Of a DNA stretch of 64,000 bases, positions 56,666 through 64,000 are shown piece by piece; position 1 is the stretch's first letter; each line of letters starts with the position of its first letter. The notes beneath the pieces were generated by a model. That model saw only the letters and a program-made list of their open reading frames with translations. It was not told the DNA's origin and made no database searches. Position numbers and translations under genes: made by a program. The stretch is from DASSFZ01 sp035283185 (lineage in GTDB: Bacteria > Chloroflexota > Anaerolineae > Fen-1058), in the NCBI GenBank assembly GCA_035283185.1, contig DATEUJ010000179.1, positions 12,201 through 76,200 on the forward strand, given 5' to 3'.

Positions 56666-56722
56666 TCGTGTAGTCATGTAGTCACGTAATCACGCAACAC
56701 GCAACACGCATCACGTATCACG
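56663..56722. repeat. Tandem 8- and 7-base repeat array
   Basis: Four octamers (TAGTCGTG, TAGTCATG, TAGTCACG, TAATCACG) followed by four heptamers (CAACACG, CAACACG, CATCACG, TATCACG). The first TAG is the stop codon of the preceding gene. The heptamers are reverse complements of the ACGTGAT/ACGTGAA family. The array ends 3 bases before the DedA start. Confidence 0.75.
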
Positions 56723-56725
56723 GAC

Positions 56726-57430
56726 ATGGACAATCTCGAAACTTTCCTCAGCACGTATGGCCTAGCAGCAATCTGCGGTGTGATGCTGGTCAAGTCGATC
56801 GGCGTGCCGATTCCCATTCCCGCCGACGTGATCATGCTGGCGACTTCGGCGCGTGTGGCGGAGGGTAGGCTCGCGCTGTGGCAGGCATTCGGCGCGCTCC
56901 TGGTCACGCTCGTCGTCGGCGGCGCGATCCAGTTCTGGCTGGCGCGCGGACCGGGTCGCGGCGTCTTATATCGTTACGGCCGCTATTTGGGATTGACCCC
57001 CGCTCGCCTCGACGCGGCCGGGGCAACCGTGAAGAAGGGCGGGCCGATCGGCATCGGGCTGGCGATCCTGACGCCGGGCATCCGCGCGGCGACCATCGCT
57101 GCCTGCGGCCTGGCCGCTGTGCCGCCGCGTGTCTTCGTGTTGGGCCTGCTCTTGGGCAGCACCTTGTTCCTGGCGCTGCATTTCTTCCTCGGAGCGCTGA
57201 TCGGCTCGCTGCTGTCGACACTGCCTCCGATCGGACTGCTGGCGCTGGTTGCGACGCTGGCAGCCGGTTTCGCCGTCTGGTTCTTCATTCGGCGGCGGCA
57301 GCGGCGCGGCGCGTCGACAGGCGAGATCGCGTCGGAGGCGTTCGCTGCCTGGCACGAAGCGACCTGCCCGGTCTGCCTGGCGCTCGGGGCGATGAGCCGG
57401 GTAGGCGCGCTTCAGGCATCGGAATCATGA
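56726..57430 (+). CDS. DedA-family membrane protein
   Basis: A 234-residue protein of the DedA/SNARE-associated family: MDNLETFLSTYGLAAICGVMLVKSIGVPIPIPADVIM (re-entrant helix with Gly/Pro), an amphipathic core with RYGRYLGLTP, and GGPIGIGLAILTPGIRAATIAACGLA (the conserved P-x-x-R element). DedA proteins act in membrane homeostasis, and some are lipid-carrier flippases. The C-terminal extension has AWHEATCPVCLALGAM, two Cys that could bind a metal, which is unusual. No Shine-Dalgarno is clear because the repeat array lies directly upstream. Confidence 0.85.
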   Translation: MDNLETFLSTYGLAAICGVMLVKSIGVPIPIPADVIMLATSARVAEGRLALWQAFGALLVTLVVGGAIQFWLARGPGRGVLYRYGRYLGLTPARLDAAGATVKKGGPIGIGLAILTPGIRAATIAACGLAAVPPRVFVLGLLLGSTLFLALHFFLGALIGSLLSTLPPIGLLALVATLAAGFAVWFFIRRRQRRGASTGEIASEAFAAWHEATCPVCLALGAMSRVGALQASES

Positions 57431-57508
57431 CGATAGACTTGACGGTTGGCAAGCATGGGCGGCAGTGTCCCGCTTCGAGTCGCTCAAAGCGATTCAGATT
57501 CGGGTTCG

Positions 57509-58132
57509 ATGCGTATATTAGACGAGCGCTCGCCGGGATCGGGTGCAGCCGCGATGGGGCAAGTTGACGTGACGGACGAGTCCTTGCTGGCGCGCGCGGC
57601 GGCCGGCGATGCCTCTGCGCTGGAGGCGCTGTACGATCGGTACGCGCCGGTCGTGATGGGCCTGGCGCTGAAAATGATCGGCGACCGCGCGGCGGCCGAA
57701 GAGATCGTGCAGGAGACGTTCTGGCGCGTCTGGCGCAACGCCGATGCGTTTCGTGCGCAGCGCGGGACGGCGACGAGTTGGCTGTTTGGCATTGCACGCA
57801 ACCTGATCATCGACCTGTGCCGCCGGCGCAAAGTGAGGCCGCAGCCGGCGCAGAGTGAAGACGAAGCGCGCCGCGTGGAAAGCGCGGCCGACCCGGATTC
57901 GGACGTGCCAGAGTCAGCCTGGACGTCGATCAAACGCCGGCAGGTGCGTGCGGCCATGGCGCAGCTTCCGGCGGCGCAGCGCCGCGTGATAGAATTGGCC
58001 TACTTCGGAGGCATGACCCGGCAGGAAATCGCCCAGGCCATCGGCGAGCCTCTGGGCACGGTGCACACCCGTGCGCGGCTTGCGCTTCAAAAGCTGCGAG
58101 AGTCGCTCCAGGCCCAGGGGTTCGAAGACTGA
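57509..58132 (+). CDS. ECF-type RNA polymerase sigma factor
   Basis: A 207-residue sigma factor (or 192 if it starts at the ATG at 57554, which gives the more usual MGQVDVTDESLLARA opening). Region 2 is DRYAPVVMGLALKMIGDRAAAEEIVQETFWRVWRN; region 4 is LPAAQRRVIELAYFGGMTRQEIAQAIGEPLGTVHTRARLALQKLRESL, a typical sigma-70 region 4 HTH. It is followed 1 base later by its anti-sigma factor, so the two are co-translated. The downstream DUF4331 and TPR genes are plausible targets, as DUF4331-linked ECF pairs are seen in other bacteria. Confidence 0.93.
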   Translation: MRILDERSPGSGAAAMGQVDVTDESLLARAAAGDASALEALYDRYAPVVMGLALKMIGDRAAAEEIVQETFWRVWRNADAFRAQRGTATSWLFGIARNLIIDLCRRRKVRPQPAQSEDEARRVESAADPDSDVPESAWTSIKRRQVRAAMAQLPAAQRRVIELAYFGGMTRQEIAQAIGEPLGTVHTRARLALQKLRESLQAQGFED

Positions 58133-58133
58133 C

Positions 58134-58961
58134 ATGGACGAGCGCATCGAAGAACTCTTTCCACTCTACGCGCTGGGCGCGCTGACCGACGAGGAACGCG
58201 CGCAGGTTGACGCTTACGTGTCGGTCAACCCTGACGCGCGTGCGCGGCTGGCCGAACTGGTCGATGCCGCCGCGGCCGTGCCGTTTGGCGTCACGCCGGT
58301 CGAGCCGTCGCCCGACGTCAAGAAGGCTCTCATGGAACGCGTGCAGGCCGACGTGCTGGTGCCTTTCGCGCCTGCACGGCCTGTCGAACCCTCGCGCGCG
58401 CGAAGCTGGCGAGCGGCGCTGTTCAGGCCGCTGCCGCTGCTGGCCGGAGCAAGCCTGCTCGCGGCCATCCTCGCCGTCGTCTGGGCCATTTCGCTGAACG
58501 CCGAGGTGACGCGCCTGAAGCAGGAAAACGCCGCGCTGACGGCGCAAGTAGACGACCTGGAGGCGCAGAACGCGGTGTTGCAGCAGGAACTGCTGGCGCG
58601 CGAGCAGGTGATTGCGCTGCTCTCATCGCCTGGCGTGCGGGCGATGGCGATCGCCGGCACAGAGCATCAGCCTGGTGCGAGCGGCCAGCTCATCGCCGAT
58701 CCCCGTAACCAGTCGGGGGTGCTCGTGGTCACTGGGCTATCGACGCTCCCGGCGGGACAGGTATATCAGTTCTGGCTGATTGACGAGGGGGTACCGGTCG
58801 GCGCTGGCACGTTTAGCGTCGATGAGCAGGGCGATGCCGTGCTGGAAGTCACAGCGTCCGCGCCGATCGGATCATTCGATGCGATGGGTGTGTCGATCGA
58901 GCCGGAGGGCGGCAGCGAACAGCCGACCGGAAACATCGTGATGTTGGGCACTATGTCGTAG
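58134..58961 (+). CDS. RskA-type anti-sigma factor
   Basis: A 275-residue protein. The N-terminal sigma-binding part has ELFPLYALGALTDEERAQVDAYVSVNP, then one membrane helix (LPLLAGASLLAAILAVVWAIS, about residues 98-118), a coiled coil (EVTRLKQENAALTAQVDDLE) and an extracytoplasmic anti-sigma-K (RskA) domain ending QFWLIDEGVPVGAGTFSVDE. It should hold the sigma factor at the membrane until regulated proteolysis or another signal releases it. The zinc-binding HxxxCxxC motif of ZAS anti-sigma factors is absent. A hairpin terminator follows at 59056. Confidence 0.9.
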   Translation: MDERIEELFPLYALGALTDEERAQVDAYVSVNPDARARLAELVDAAAAVPFGVTPVEPSPDVKKALMERVQADVLVPFAPARPVEPSRARSWRAALFRPLPLLAGASLLAAILAVVWAISLNAEVTRLKQENAALTAQVDDLEAQNAVLQQELLAREQVIALLSSPGVRAMAIAGTEHQPGASGQLIADPRNQSGVLVVTGLSTLPAGQVYQFWLIDEGVPVGAGTFSVDEQGDAVLEVTASAPIGSFDAMGVSIEPEGGSEQPTGNIVMLGTMS

Positions 58962-59055
58962 TTTGCTTTTCACTGCCGTACTGTTCTTGCCAACCGATTT
59001 CAAAACAAACTTGCGACGTGTGTGAAAAAATGCGTCGCATGACGTGGTTATTCTC

Positions 59056-59093
59056 GGCTCTCGATGGCGTCACGTTCGTCGAGAGCCTTTCCC
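59056..59093 (+). terminator. Terminator of the sigma/anti-sigma operon
   Basis: GGCTCTCGA (59056-59064) pairs perfectly with TCGAGAGCC (59079-59087), followed by TTTCCCT. It lies about 95 bases after the anti-sigma stop, in a 594-base gene-free stretch that also holds the repeat at 59311-59397. Confidence 0.65.
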
Positions 59094-59310
59094 TCGGTAG
59101 TCCTCTTACTTTCATAATACCAATTCATATAAACTCTAACCGTCACAATGCAAATAAGTGCCATATAATGCGAACGAATGCAGACAGCCTCCATCTGCGT
59201 ACTTAACTTTAGATAAGCTCCAGGCCCGCGTCCCCGCGGGCGTCCCAATCGCGAGGCATGCCCCGAGCGCAGCCGAGGGAGTGCGGTCGGAGAGCCCCTA
59301 ACTAAACTCA

Positions 59311-59397
59311 GTAGATCACGATTTCGTAGCGCCGACTTCGTTCGTCTGAACAAACCGGCGACTAAAGTCGCTACTACGAGTCAATTTCGTGATCTAC
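59311..59397. repeat. Large dispersed-type palindrome before the first DUF4331 gene
   Basis: GTAGATCACG (59311-59320) pairs with CGTGATCTAC (59388-59397). Inside are TCGTAGCG/CGCTAC and CGACTTCG/CGACTAAAGTCG elements. It resembles GTAGTGCCGACTTTAGTCGGC-type repeats that I associate from memory with Chloroflexota. The rest of the stretch (58962-59310) has no protein-like frame. Confidence 0.6.
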
Positions 59398-59414
59398 CGA
59401 AACTGTATTGCTTG

Positions 59415-59434
59415 AGGAGGTGTTTATGAAGTGA
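59415..59434 (+). promoter_or_regulatory. Leader mini-ORF (ATG-AAG-TGA) upstream of DUF4331 gene 1
   Basis: A near-perfect Shine-Dalgarno AGGAGGTG (59415-59422) lies 5 bases before ATG AAG TGA (59426-59434), then TCG. The DUF4331 gene has its own Shine-Dalgarno (GAGGAGG) 120 bases further. The same arrangement precedes DUF4331 gene 2 (62805-62824). A leader regulatory element is likely. Confidence 0.5.
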
Positions 59435-59555
59435 TCGCATCAATGGGTATGCCTTCTGTGAGGGGATGGCCCTTCACGAATCGACCCTATCGCGAACCAA
59501 TTGCTTCTCGAGCCATCTCGGGAGCATCACAGCCTTCGAGAGGAGGATAGACAAC

Positions 59556-61049
59556 ATGACTACACGTAAGTTCCTCATGGTTGCCACGTTGTTCGCAGTG
59601 ATTGTGGCGACCCTGGCGGGGAGTGCCGGCGCCTCCAGCCACCGTGAAGCGCCGCTGATCAGCCGCGACCCGTCGGCTGACAACACCGACCTCTACGCCT
59701 TTGTCAGCCCGGACGCTCCGACCACAGTGACGATCATCGCCAACTACATCCCGCTCGAGGAGCCGGCGGGTGGGCCGAACTTCAACAGCTTCGACGACAG
59801 CGTGCTGTATGAGATCCACGTCGACAACGACGGCGATGCAGAACCCGACATCACCTACCAGTTCCGCTTCAAGACGACGATCGGCAACCCGAATACGTTC
59901 CTCTACAACACCGGGCCGATCACGTCGTTGAGCGATCCGGCCTGGAACATGAGCCAGACCTACACAGTCACGCGCGTCGAGCATGGTGATGATGACGACG
60001 ATGACGATGACATTGTCACCGTGTTGGATAGCAACATTCCTACCCCGCCGGTGAACATCGGCCCGCGCTCGACATCCGGATACGCAGCGCTCATGGCAGC
60101 AGCCGTCAAGACGTTGCCTGGCGGCATCAAGGTCTTCGCCGGCCAGGTGGACGACCCGTTCTTCGTCGACCTAGGCTCGGTCTTCGACCTGGCTGGCCTG
60201 CGGCCGTTCAACCCGGCGCACGTCCTTCCACCTGCGCTGCCTGCGGATCCCGGCGTAGACGGCGTGGGCGGTTATAACACCCACGCGATCGCGATCCAGG
60301 TACCGATCAGCCAACTGGCCGGCCCGGACGGCCAGATGATCATCGGCGTCTATGCCAGTGCCAGTCGCCAAACGCTACGCGTCCTGCGCGGCGATGGCCG
60401 CATGGTCAACAGAGGCGAGTTCAAGCAGGTCTCGCGCCTGGGCAATCCACTCGTCAACGAGGTGCTCATCCCGCTGGGCAAGAAGGACCTCTGGAACGCG
60501 AAGCGCCCCGAGGACGATGCGCAGTTCCTCATGCACTACACGAATCCCGAGCTCGCCGGGCTGGTGAACCTGCTCTACCCTGGACTGCCTGACGTAGCGA
60601 CAAGCGGCCGCGCCGACATCGTGGCGATACTGCTGACGGGGGTCGACATACCCGGCTTCGCCAATCTCAACTTCACCGGCACCACTCTGGCCGACCTGCT
60701 GCGGCTCAACATGGCCATCCCGCCATTTGGTGTTACGGGTAGCCCGTGCCCGGCCACGCCAGACCCGATGGGCGTGCTCGCCGGCGATCTGTGCGGCTTC
60801 CCGAACGGTCGCCGCCTGGCCGACGACGTGACCGACATTGAGTTGCGCGTGGTCGCCCAAGGCCCTGGCGCAATAGTCGCCGGCTTGGTCGGCCTGCCCG
60901 ACTTGTTCCCGAACAAGCTCCTCGGCGATGGCGTGAACGCGAACGATAAGGGATTCGGAGGCAGCTTCCCGTATCTCGCGGAACCACACCAGGGCTACGC
61001 TCACGGACACCACGCCGTTGGAAGCACGACTACACCTCCTATTCCATGA
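59556..61049 (+). CDS. DUF4331 family secreted protein
   Basis: A 497-residue protein with a signal peptide (MTTRKFLMVATLFAVIVATLAGSAGA). The mature start SSHREAPLISRDPSADNTDLYAFVSP is the DUF4331 signature. The family has an unknown biochemical function and is predicted to be extracytoplasmic. A run of eight Asp (encoded by 59988-60011) interrupts the N-terminal third and could be a metal- or mineral-binding patch. The end is rich in His, Gly and Thr (HGHHAVGSTTTPPIP). Paralogous to 62934. It has its own RBS (GAGGAGG) plus an upstream mini-ORF leader. Confidence 0.9.
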   Translation: MTTRKFLMVATLFAVIVATLAGSAGASSHREAPLISRDPSADNTDLYAFVSPDAPTTVTIIANYIPLEEPAGGPNFNSFDDSVLYEIHVDNDGDAEPDITYQFRFKTTIGNPNTFLYNTGPITSLSDPAWNMSQTYTVTRVEHGDDDDDDDDIVTVLDSNIPTPPVNIGPRSTSGYAALMAAAVKTLPGGIKVFAGQVDDPFFVDLGSVFDLAGLRPFNPAHVLPPALPADPGVDGVGGYNTHAIAIQVPISQLAGPDGQMIIGVYASASRQTLRVLRGDGRMVNRGEFKQVSRLGNPLVNEVLIPLGKKDLWNAKRPEDDAQFLMHYTNPELAGLVNLLYPGLPDVATSGRADIVAILLTGVDIPGFANLNFTGTTLADLLRLNMAIPPFGVTGSPCPATPDPMGVLAGDLCGFPNGRRLADDVTDIELRVVAQGPGAIVAGLVGLPDLFPNKLLGDGVNANDKGFGGSFPYLAEPHQGYAHGHHAVGSTTTPPIP

Positions 61050-61134
61050 AGTCCTGCGCTAGGTGGAAGGAGGTCATGGAGTTGTAGGGTTGTGGCGTGG
61101 TGGGGTCGCGGGATCGCGCCACCTCACAACAGTT

Positions 61135-61196
61135 CAGGTGCGACGCACTTGGTCGTGCGAAGCGCTGGGAATCCTTACAAAAGTGCGTCGCACCTG
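61135..61196. repeat. Long inverted repeat between DUF4331 gene 1 and the TPR gene
   Basis: CAGGTGCGACGCACTT (61135-61150) pairs perfectly over 16 bases with AAGTGCGTCGCACCTG (61181-61196). Upstream, AAGGAGGTC precedes ATG GAG TTG TAG (61076-61087), another very short frame. Downstream, GAGATTGCTTCGC and GCAATGACG are dispersed-repeat words. Confidence 0.7.
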
Positions 61197-61318
61197 TCCG
61201 GCAAAAGTAACTACTCAGCCGTCCTTAGCGAGCAGGGCTGTCCGTGCAGGAGATTGCTTCGCAAAAAGCGCTCGCAATGACGCGGGCTGAGCAGTTACCG
61301 GCAAAAGGATAAACCGTG

Positions 61319-62686
61319 ATGACTTCTTGCAAATGGCGGCGCAGCCTGATTCAAATCGCAGCCGGCATCGCCGTCGTCGCCACCGTGCTGTTCGGTCTGT
61401 GGGCTGTCGACACGGCGCGCCACCACGTCCAGGCGCGATTGGATCCGGCAGGCTACAGCTTGAGCGTCGCGAATCGCCTGGCGCGATCGAGCACGGATGG
61501 CGCCATTGAGACGCTGCAGGCCCGGCTCAGACAAGATCCTGACGCTCAACAGGCGTACACACAGCTCGGCGCCGCGTATTTGCAGAAGGCGCGTGAGACG
61601 GGTGATCCTACCTACTATGGCAAAGCCGAAGGTGTGCTTCTCCGCGCTTTAGAGATGAAGCCGGACGACTTCTTGGCGATGGCGCAGATGGGCGCGCTCT
61701 CGTTCGCCCGCCACGAATTCCGCCAGGCGCTAGACTGGGGGCAAAAAGCACACGCGATCAGCCCCGATACAGTTCTAATCTATGGTGTGATCGGCGACGC
61801 GCAGGTCGAGCTGGGCGAGTACGACGCGGCGCTGGAGACTTTTCAGACGATGGTCGATTTGCGACCAGACCTCAGTTCGTATTCTCGCGCCTCGTATATG
61901 CGCGAGCTGCACGGCGATGTGGACGGCGCGATTGAAGCTATGCAGTGGGCCGTGCAGGCCGGCGGCCCGAACCTCGAGAACACCAACTGGACACGGGTTC
62001 AACTCGGCCACCTCTACTTCAACAGCGGCAGGCTGGTCGAGGCCGAAGCGGAATACCAGCGGGCGCTGGCCGCTTATCCGGGTTACATCCATGCGATGGC
62101 CGGCCTGGCCCGCGTGCGCGCGGCGCGCGGCGAATACGACGCGGCGATTCCGATGTACACCGACGTCGTGAACCGCATGCCGCTGCCCGAATACGTCATC
62201 GCCCTGGGCGATCTCTATGAAGTGGCTGGACGTCGCCCGGAGGCGCAGCAGCAGTTCGATCTCGTGCGTGCCATCGAGCGGCTCTATCTGGCGAACGGCG
62301 TGGACACCGATCTGGAAATGGCGCTCTTTCAGGCCGACCACAACCAGGGCCAGAACCTCGACGAAACGCTGGCCCGCGCGCGCCGGGCCTTTGAAAAGCG
62401 CCCCACCATCTACGCAGCCGATGTGCTGGCCTGGGCGCTGTATCAGGACGGGCAATATGCAGAAGCTTACGAGATGTCTCGGCAGGCGCTGCGGTTGGGG
62501 ACAAAGGATGCGCTCCTGTTCTTCCACGCCGGCATGATCGCCTATCGTCTCGGCCACCGGGTCGAGGCGCAAGCCACCCTGGAACAGGCGCTGGCACTCA
62601 ATCCGAATTTCTCGCTGCGCTATCGTGATATGGCGCGGAGCACATTAACGACATTGCACCGGAGCGCGACGACAAGCGGCCACTAG
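61319..62686 (+). CDS. Membrane-anchored TPR protein
   Basis: A 455-residue protein: a signal anchor (SLIQIAAGIAVVATVLFGLWAV, about residues 9-30) followed by about ten TPR motifs (for example AYTQLGAAYLQKARETGD, VYGVIGDAQVELGEYDAALETF, VQLGHLYFNSGRLVEAEAEY). The TPR domain faces outward and probably binds partner proteins, perhaps the DUF4331 proteins on either side. The ATG at 61319 is preceded by a GTG at 61316; AAAAGGA lies upstream. Confidence 0.85.
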   Translation: MTSCKWRRSLIQIAAGIAVVATVLFGLWAVDTARHHVQARLDPAGYSLSVANRLARSSTDGAIETLQARLRQDPDAQQAYTQLGAAYLQKARETGDPTYYGKAEGVLLRALEMKPDDFLAMAQMGALSFARHEFRQALDWGQKAHAISPDTVLIYGVIGDAQVELGEYDAALETFQTMVDLRPDLSSYSRASYMRELHGDVDGAIEAMQWAVQAGGPNLENTNWTRVQLGHLYFNSGRLVEAEAEYQRALAAYPGYIHAMAGLARVRAARGEYDAAIPMYTDVVNRMPLPEYVIALGDLYEVAGRRPEAQQQFDLVRAIERLYLANGVDTDLEMALFQADHNQGQNLDETLARARRAFEKRPTIYAADVLAWALYQDGQYAEAYEMSRQALRLGTKDALLFFHAGMIAYRLGHRVEAQATLEQALALNPNFSLRYRDMARSTLTTLHRSATTSGH

Positions 62687-62804
62687 CGGGCGATGCAAAT
62701 GACTTTCCAGTTCGGGGGCGGTCTCCCGACCGCTCCCGCAGCGGCTCGGTCTGGAGACCTTCGCCGAACAAGTGTATCATCCGGCCGCTTGACTTGAATG
62801 ATTC

Positions 62805-62824
62805 AGGAGGTGCGCATGAATTGA
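62805..62824 (+). promoter_or_regulatory. Leader mini-ORF (ATG-AAT-TGA) upstream of DUF4331 gene 2
   Basis: AGGAGGTG (62805-62812), then 5 bases, then ATG AAT TGA (62816-62824), then TCG: the same spacing as at 59415. A CCCGCG-CCGC-CGCGGG hairpin lies between it and the gene start (62934). The 247-base spacer before it also has a CGGTC/GACCG hairpin near 62730. Confidence 0.5.
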
Positions 62825-62933
62825 TCGTCGATGGACACACGACCTCAGTGAAGGGCGGCTCTTCTGATAGTCACTCGTGTGCGTCCCGCGCCGCCGCGGG
62901 CGCCAAGACAGTTTCCAAGGGAGGAAACGAACC

Positions 62934-63962
62934 ATGCGTAGGTTACTCAGTATTGCGACACTCGGCCTGGCCGTGGTTGCACTGATCGTTGGCCTGGCCG
63001 CGTTTCCGACCGGTGCGGCCGATCACCTCGACGCGCCGGGAACCATGCCGCCGGGTGGAGACACGAGGCTTGACATCAACGATGTCTATGCCTTTCAGTC
63101 CCCGGCGAACGCAGCCAACACTGTGCTGATCATGACCGTCAATCCGCTGGCCGGCATGCTCAACAACGGCACATTCCACCCCGATGCTTCTTACGACTTG
63201 CCGATCGACACCAATGGAGATGCCAAGGAGGACCTGATGTACAGGATCACCTTCTCGGCACCTGATGCCTCCCTCGTGCAAGATGTGAGGCTGCGCCTCG
63301 TCGGAGCAGGTGCCGGAAGCGGGGTTTTGGCCAGCGGCCAGACCGGCCAGAACATCCCCGTGGCAGGGGGTGGCATGCTGCGCGCCGGCGTGTTCGACGA
63401 CCCCTTCTTCTTCGACCTGGTGGGGTTCCTGAGCCTGAATCTCTGCAATCCGGGGACTAACTTCTTTACCGGTCTCAACACCTCTGCCATCGTGTTGGAG
63501 GTGCCCAGCGCCTCGCTCGGCCCCAGCAACATCGGCGTCTGGGCGCGCACCTATCTCAACGATCAGCAGATCGACCGGATGGGGCGGCCGGCCATCAACA
63601 CCGTGTTCATCCCGAACAACGTGTTTGAGCCGGTGGGCACGGAGCCGTCGCAGAGGAACGCGTTCAACTCAGGTAAGCCACGGCATGACCAACGGGATTT
63701 CCGGGGCGAGGTGGTGGATACGCTCGAAATCTTCTACGGCGCCGGCAATCCTACCGCAGGCGCCCTGGCAGATATCTTGCTCCCAGACATTCTGACCGTT
63801 GACACCTCGAATTCGGCGGGTTTTCTCAACGGGCGGCGCCTGGCAGACGACGTGATCGACATTGAGCTGGGAATCGTGACCAATGGAATGGTCACCACGG
63901 ACTGCGTGGCCAACGACTCGAGCTTCTCGACCACGTTCCCGTATCTGGCGCCAGCGAACTAG
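62934..63962 (+). CDS. DUF4331 family secreted protein, second copy
   Basis: A 342-residue protein with a signal peptide (MRRLLSIATLGLAVVALIVGLAAFPTGA) and the family start ADHLDAPGTMPPGGDTRLDINDVYAFQSP. It ends NGRRLADDVIDIELGIV, then SSFSTTFPYLAPAN, close to the end of the first copy (NGRRLADDVTDIELRVV, GGSFPYLAEPH). It is shorter by about 150 residues, lacking the poly-Asp and His-rich tail. GGGAGGAAACG precedes the ATG. It is probably co-regulated with gene 1 by the nearby ECF sigma factor (inference). The 38 bases after it hold only the start of a dispersed repeat. Confidence 0.9.
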   Translation: MRRLLSIATLGLAVVALIVGLAAFPTGAADHLDAPGTMPPGGDTRLDINDVYAFQSPANAANTVLIMTVNPLAGMLNNGTFHPDASYDLPIDTNGDAKEDLMYRITFSAPDASLVQDVRLRLVGAGAGSGVLASGQTGQNIPVAGGGMLRAGVFDDPFFFDLVGFLSLNLCNPGTNFFTGLNTSAIVLEVPSASLGPSNIGVWARTYLNDQQIDRMGRPAINTVFIPNNVFEPVGTEPSQRNAFNSGKPRHDQRDFRGEVVDTLEIFYGAGNPTAGALADILLPDILTVDTSNSAGFLNGRRLADDVIDIELGIVTNGMVTTDCVANDSSFSTTFPYLAPAN

Positions 63963-64000
63963 CAGCCTGTCGCCAGTAGAACAAACCCGTAGGGGCGGCG

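Noticed and set aside
59018..59206. Open frame of 62 codons in the gap before DUF4331 gene 1
   Set aside because: It spans the terminator hairpin at 59056 and has no recognisable protein features.
1..64000. tRNA or rRNA genes, insertion sequences with transposases, integrases
   Set aside because: None were recognised on either strand. Mobile-looking DNA here consists only of palindromic or heptameric repeats without a transposase.

Overview
The window is a GC-rich bacterial chromosome segment with short intergenic gaps. It has no tRNA, rRNA or CRISPR array that I could find. The gene repertoire suggests a Chloroflexota bacterium, probably Anaerolineae-like: zinc-ribbon/class III cyclase/AAA/TPR giant proteins, DUF2652 and DUF4331 proteins, many SnoaL-like proteins, GT39/GT87 membrane glycosyltransferases, and heptamer repeat arrays. 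This is inference from gene content, not a proven placement.

Layout. 1-8273: membrane glycosyltransferases, a membrane-embedded spermidine-synthase-like protein, a MOSC-like protein, a DMT transporter cut short at a junction with a more AT-rich glycosyltransferase gene, and a DUF72 protein. 8401-13742: a radical SAM protein, then core genes rpsO and pnp with structured spacers, then an AI-2E-family permease. 13881-23010: an acetyltransferase, two small proteins, two tandem cyclase-AAA-TPR proteins (the second with a frameshifted zinc ribbon), and a truncated membrane cyclase. 23012-30306 (minus strand): a PflX-like radical SAM protein and a type III restriction-modification operon with a small satellite locus that has its own strong promoter. 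30393-34168: a corrinoid methyltransferase pair, a pterin carbinolamine dehydratase, an S51-like peptidase, an MFS remnant and a secreted protein.

34698-42900 is the most unusual part. A split cyclase-AAA protein stops in the winged-helix region after its ATPase. A small ABM-like gene follows, then three consecutive separate TPR proteins. Each begins at the same homologous point where unsplit relatives continue, and the remnant of a fourth lies downstream. Heptamer repeat arrays carry the stop codons of the second and third tails.

42928-56665: an MNT nucleotidyltransferase with a broken HEPN partner, then an ATPase with a C-terminal helix-turn-helix. Its stop codon lies in a triple direct-repeat promoter (repeat spacing 11 and 23 bp). 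The same promoter recurs 1.4 kb downstream behind a remnant of a second copy of the ATPase 3' end. Beyond these promoters lies a long co-directional cluster of small ligand-binding folds (SnoaL/NTF2, SRPBCC, DUF2652 cyclase-like, GNAT, MpaB-like oxygenase, ABM) and small membrane proteins in paralogous sets. 56726-63962: a DedA protein, an ECF sigma/anti-sigma pair, and two secreted DUF4331 proteins flanking a TPR protein. Both DUF4331 genes have a leader with a strong Shine-Dalgarno and a two-codon mini-ORF.

Two themes recur. Truncated genes mark several junctions (DMT, membrane cyclase, MFS, HEPN, fourth tail, ATPase 3' end, DUF4383-like piece). Palindromic or heptameric repeats start within a few bases of stop codons, and related repeats also sit in frame inside coding sequences, notably in the same ATPase linker of two paralogues.
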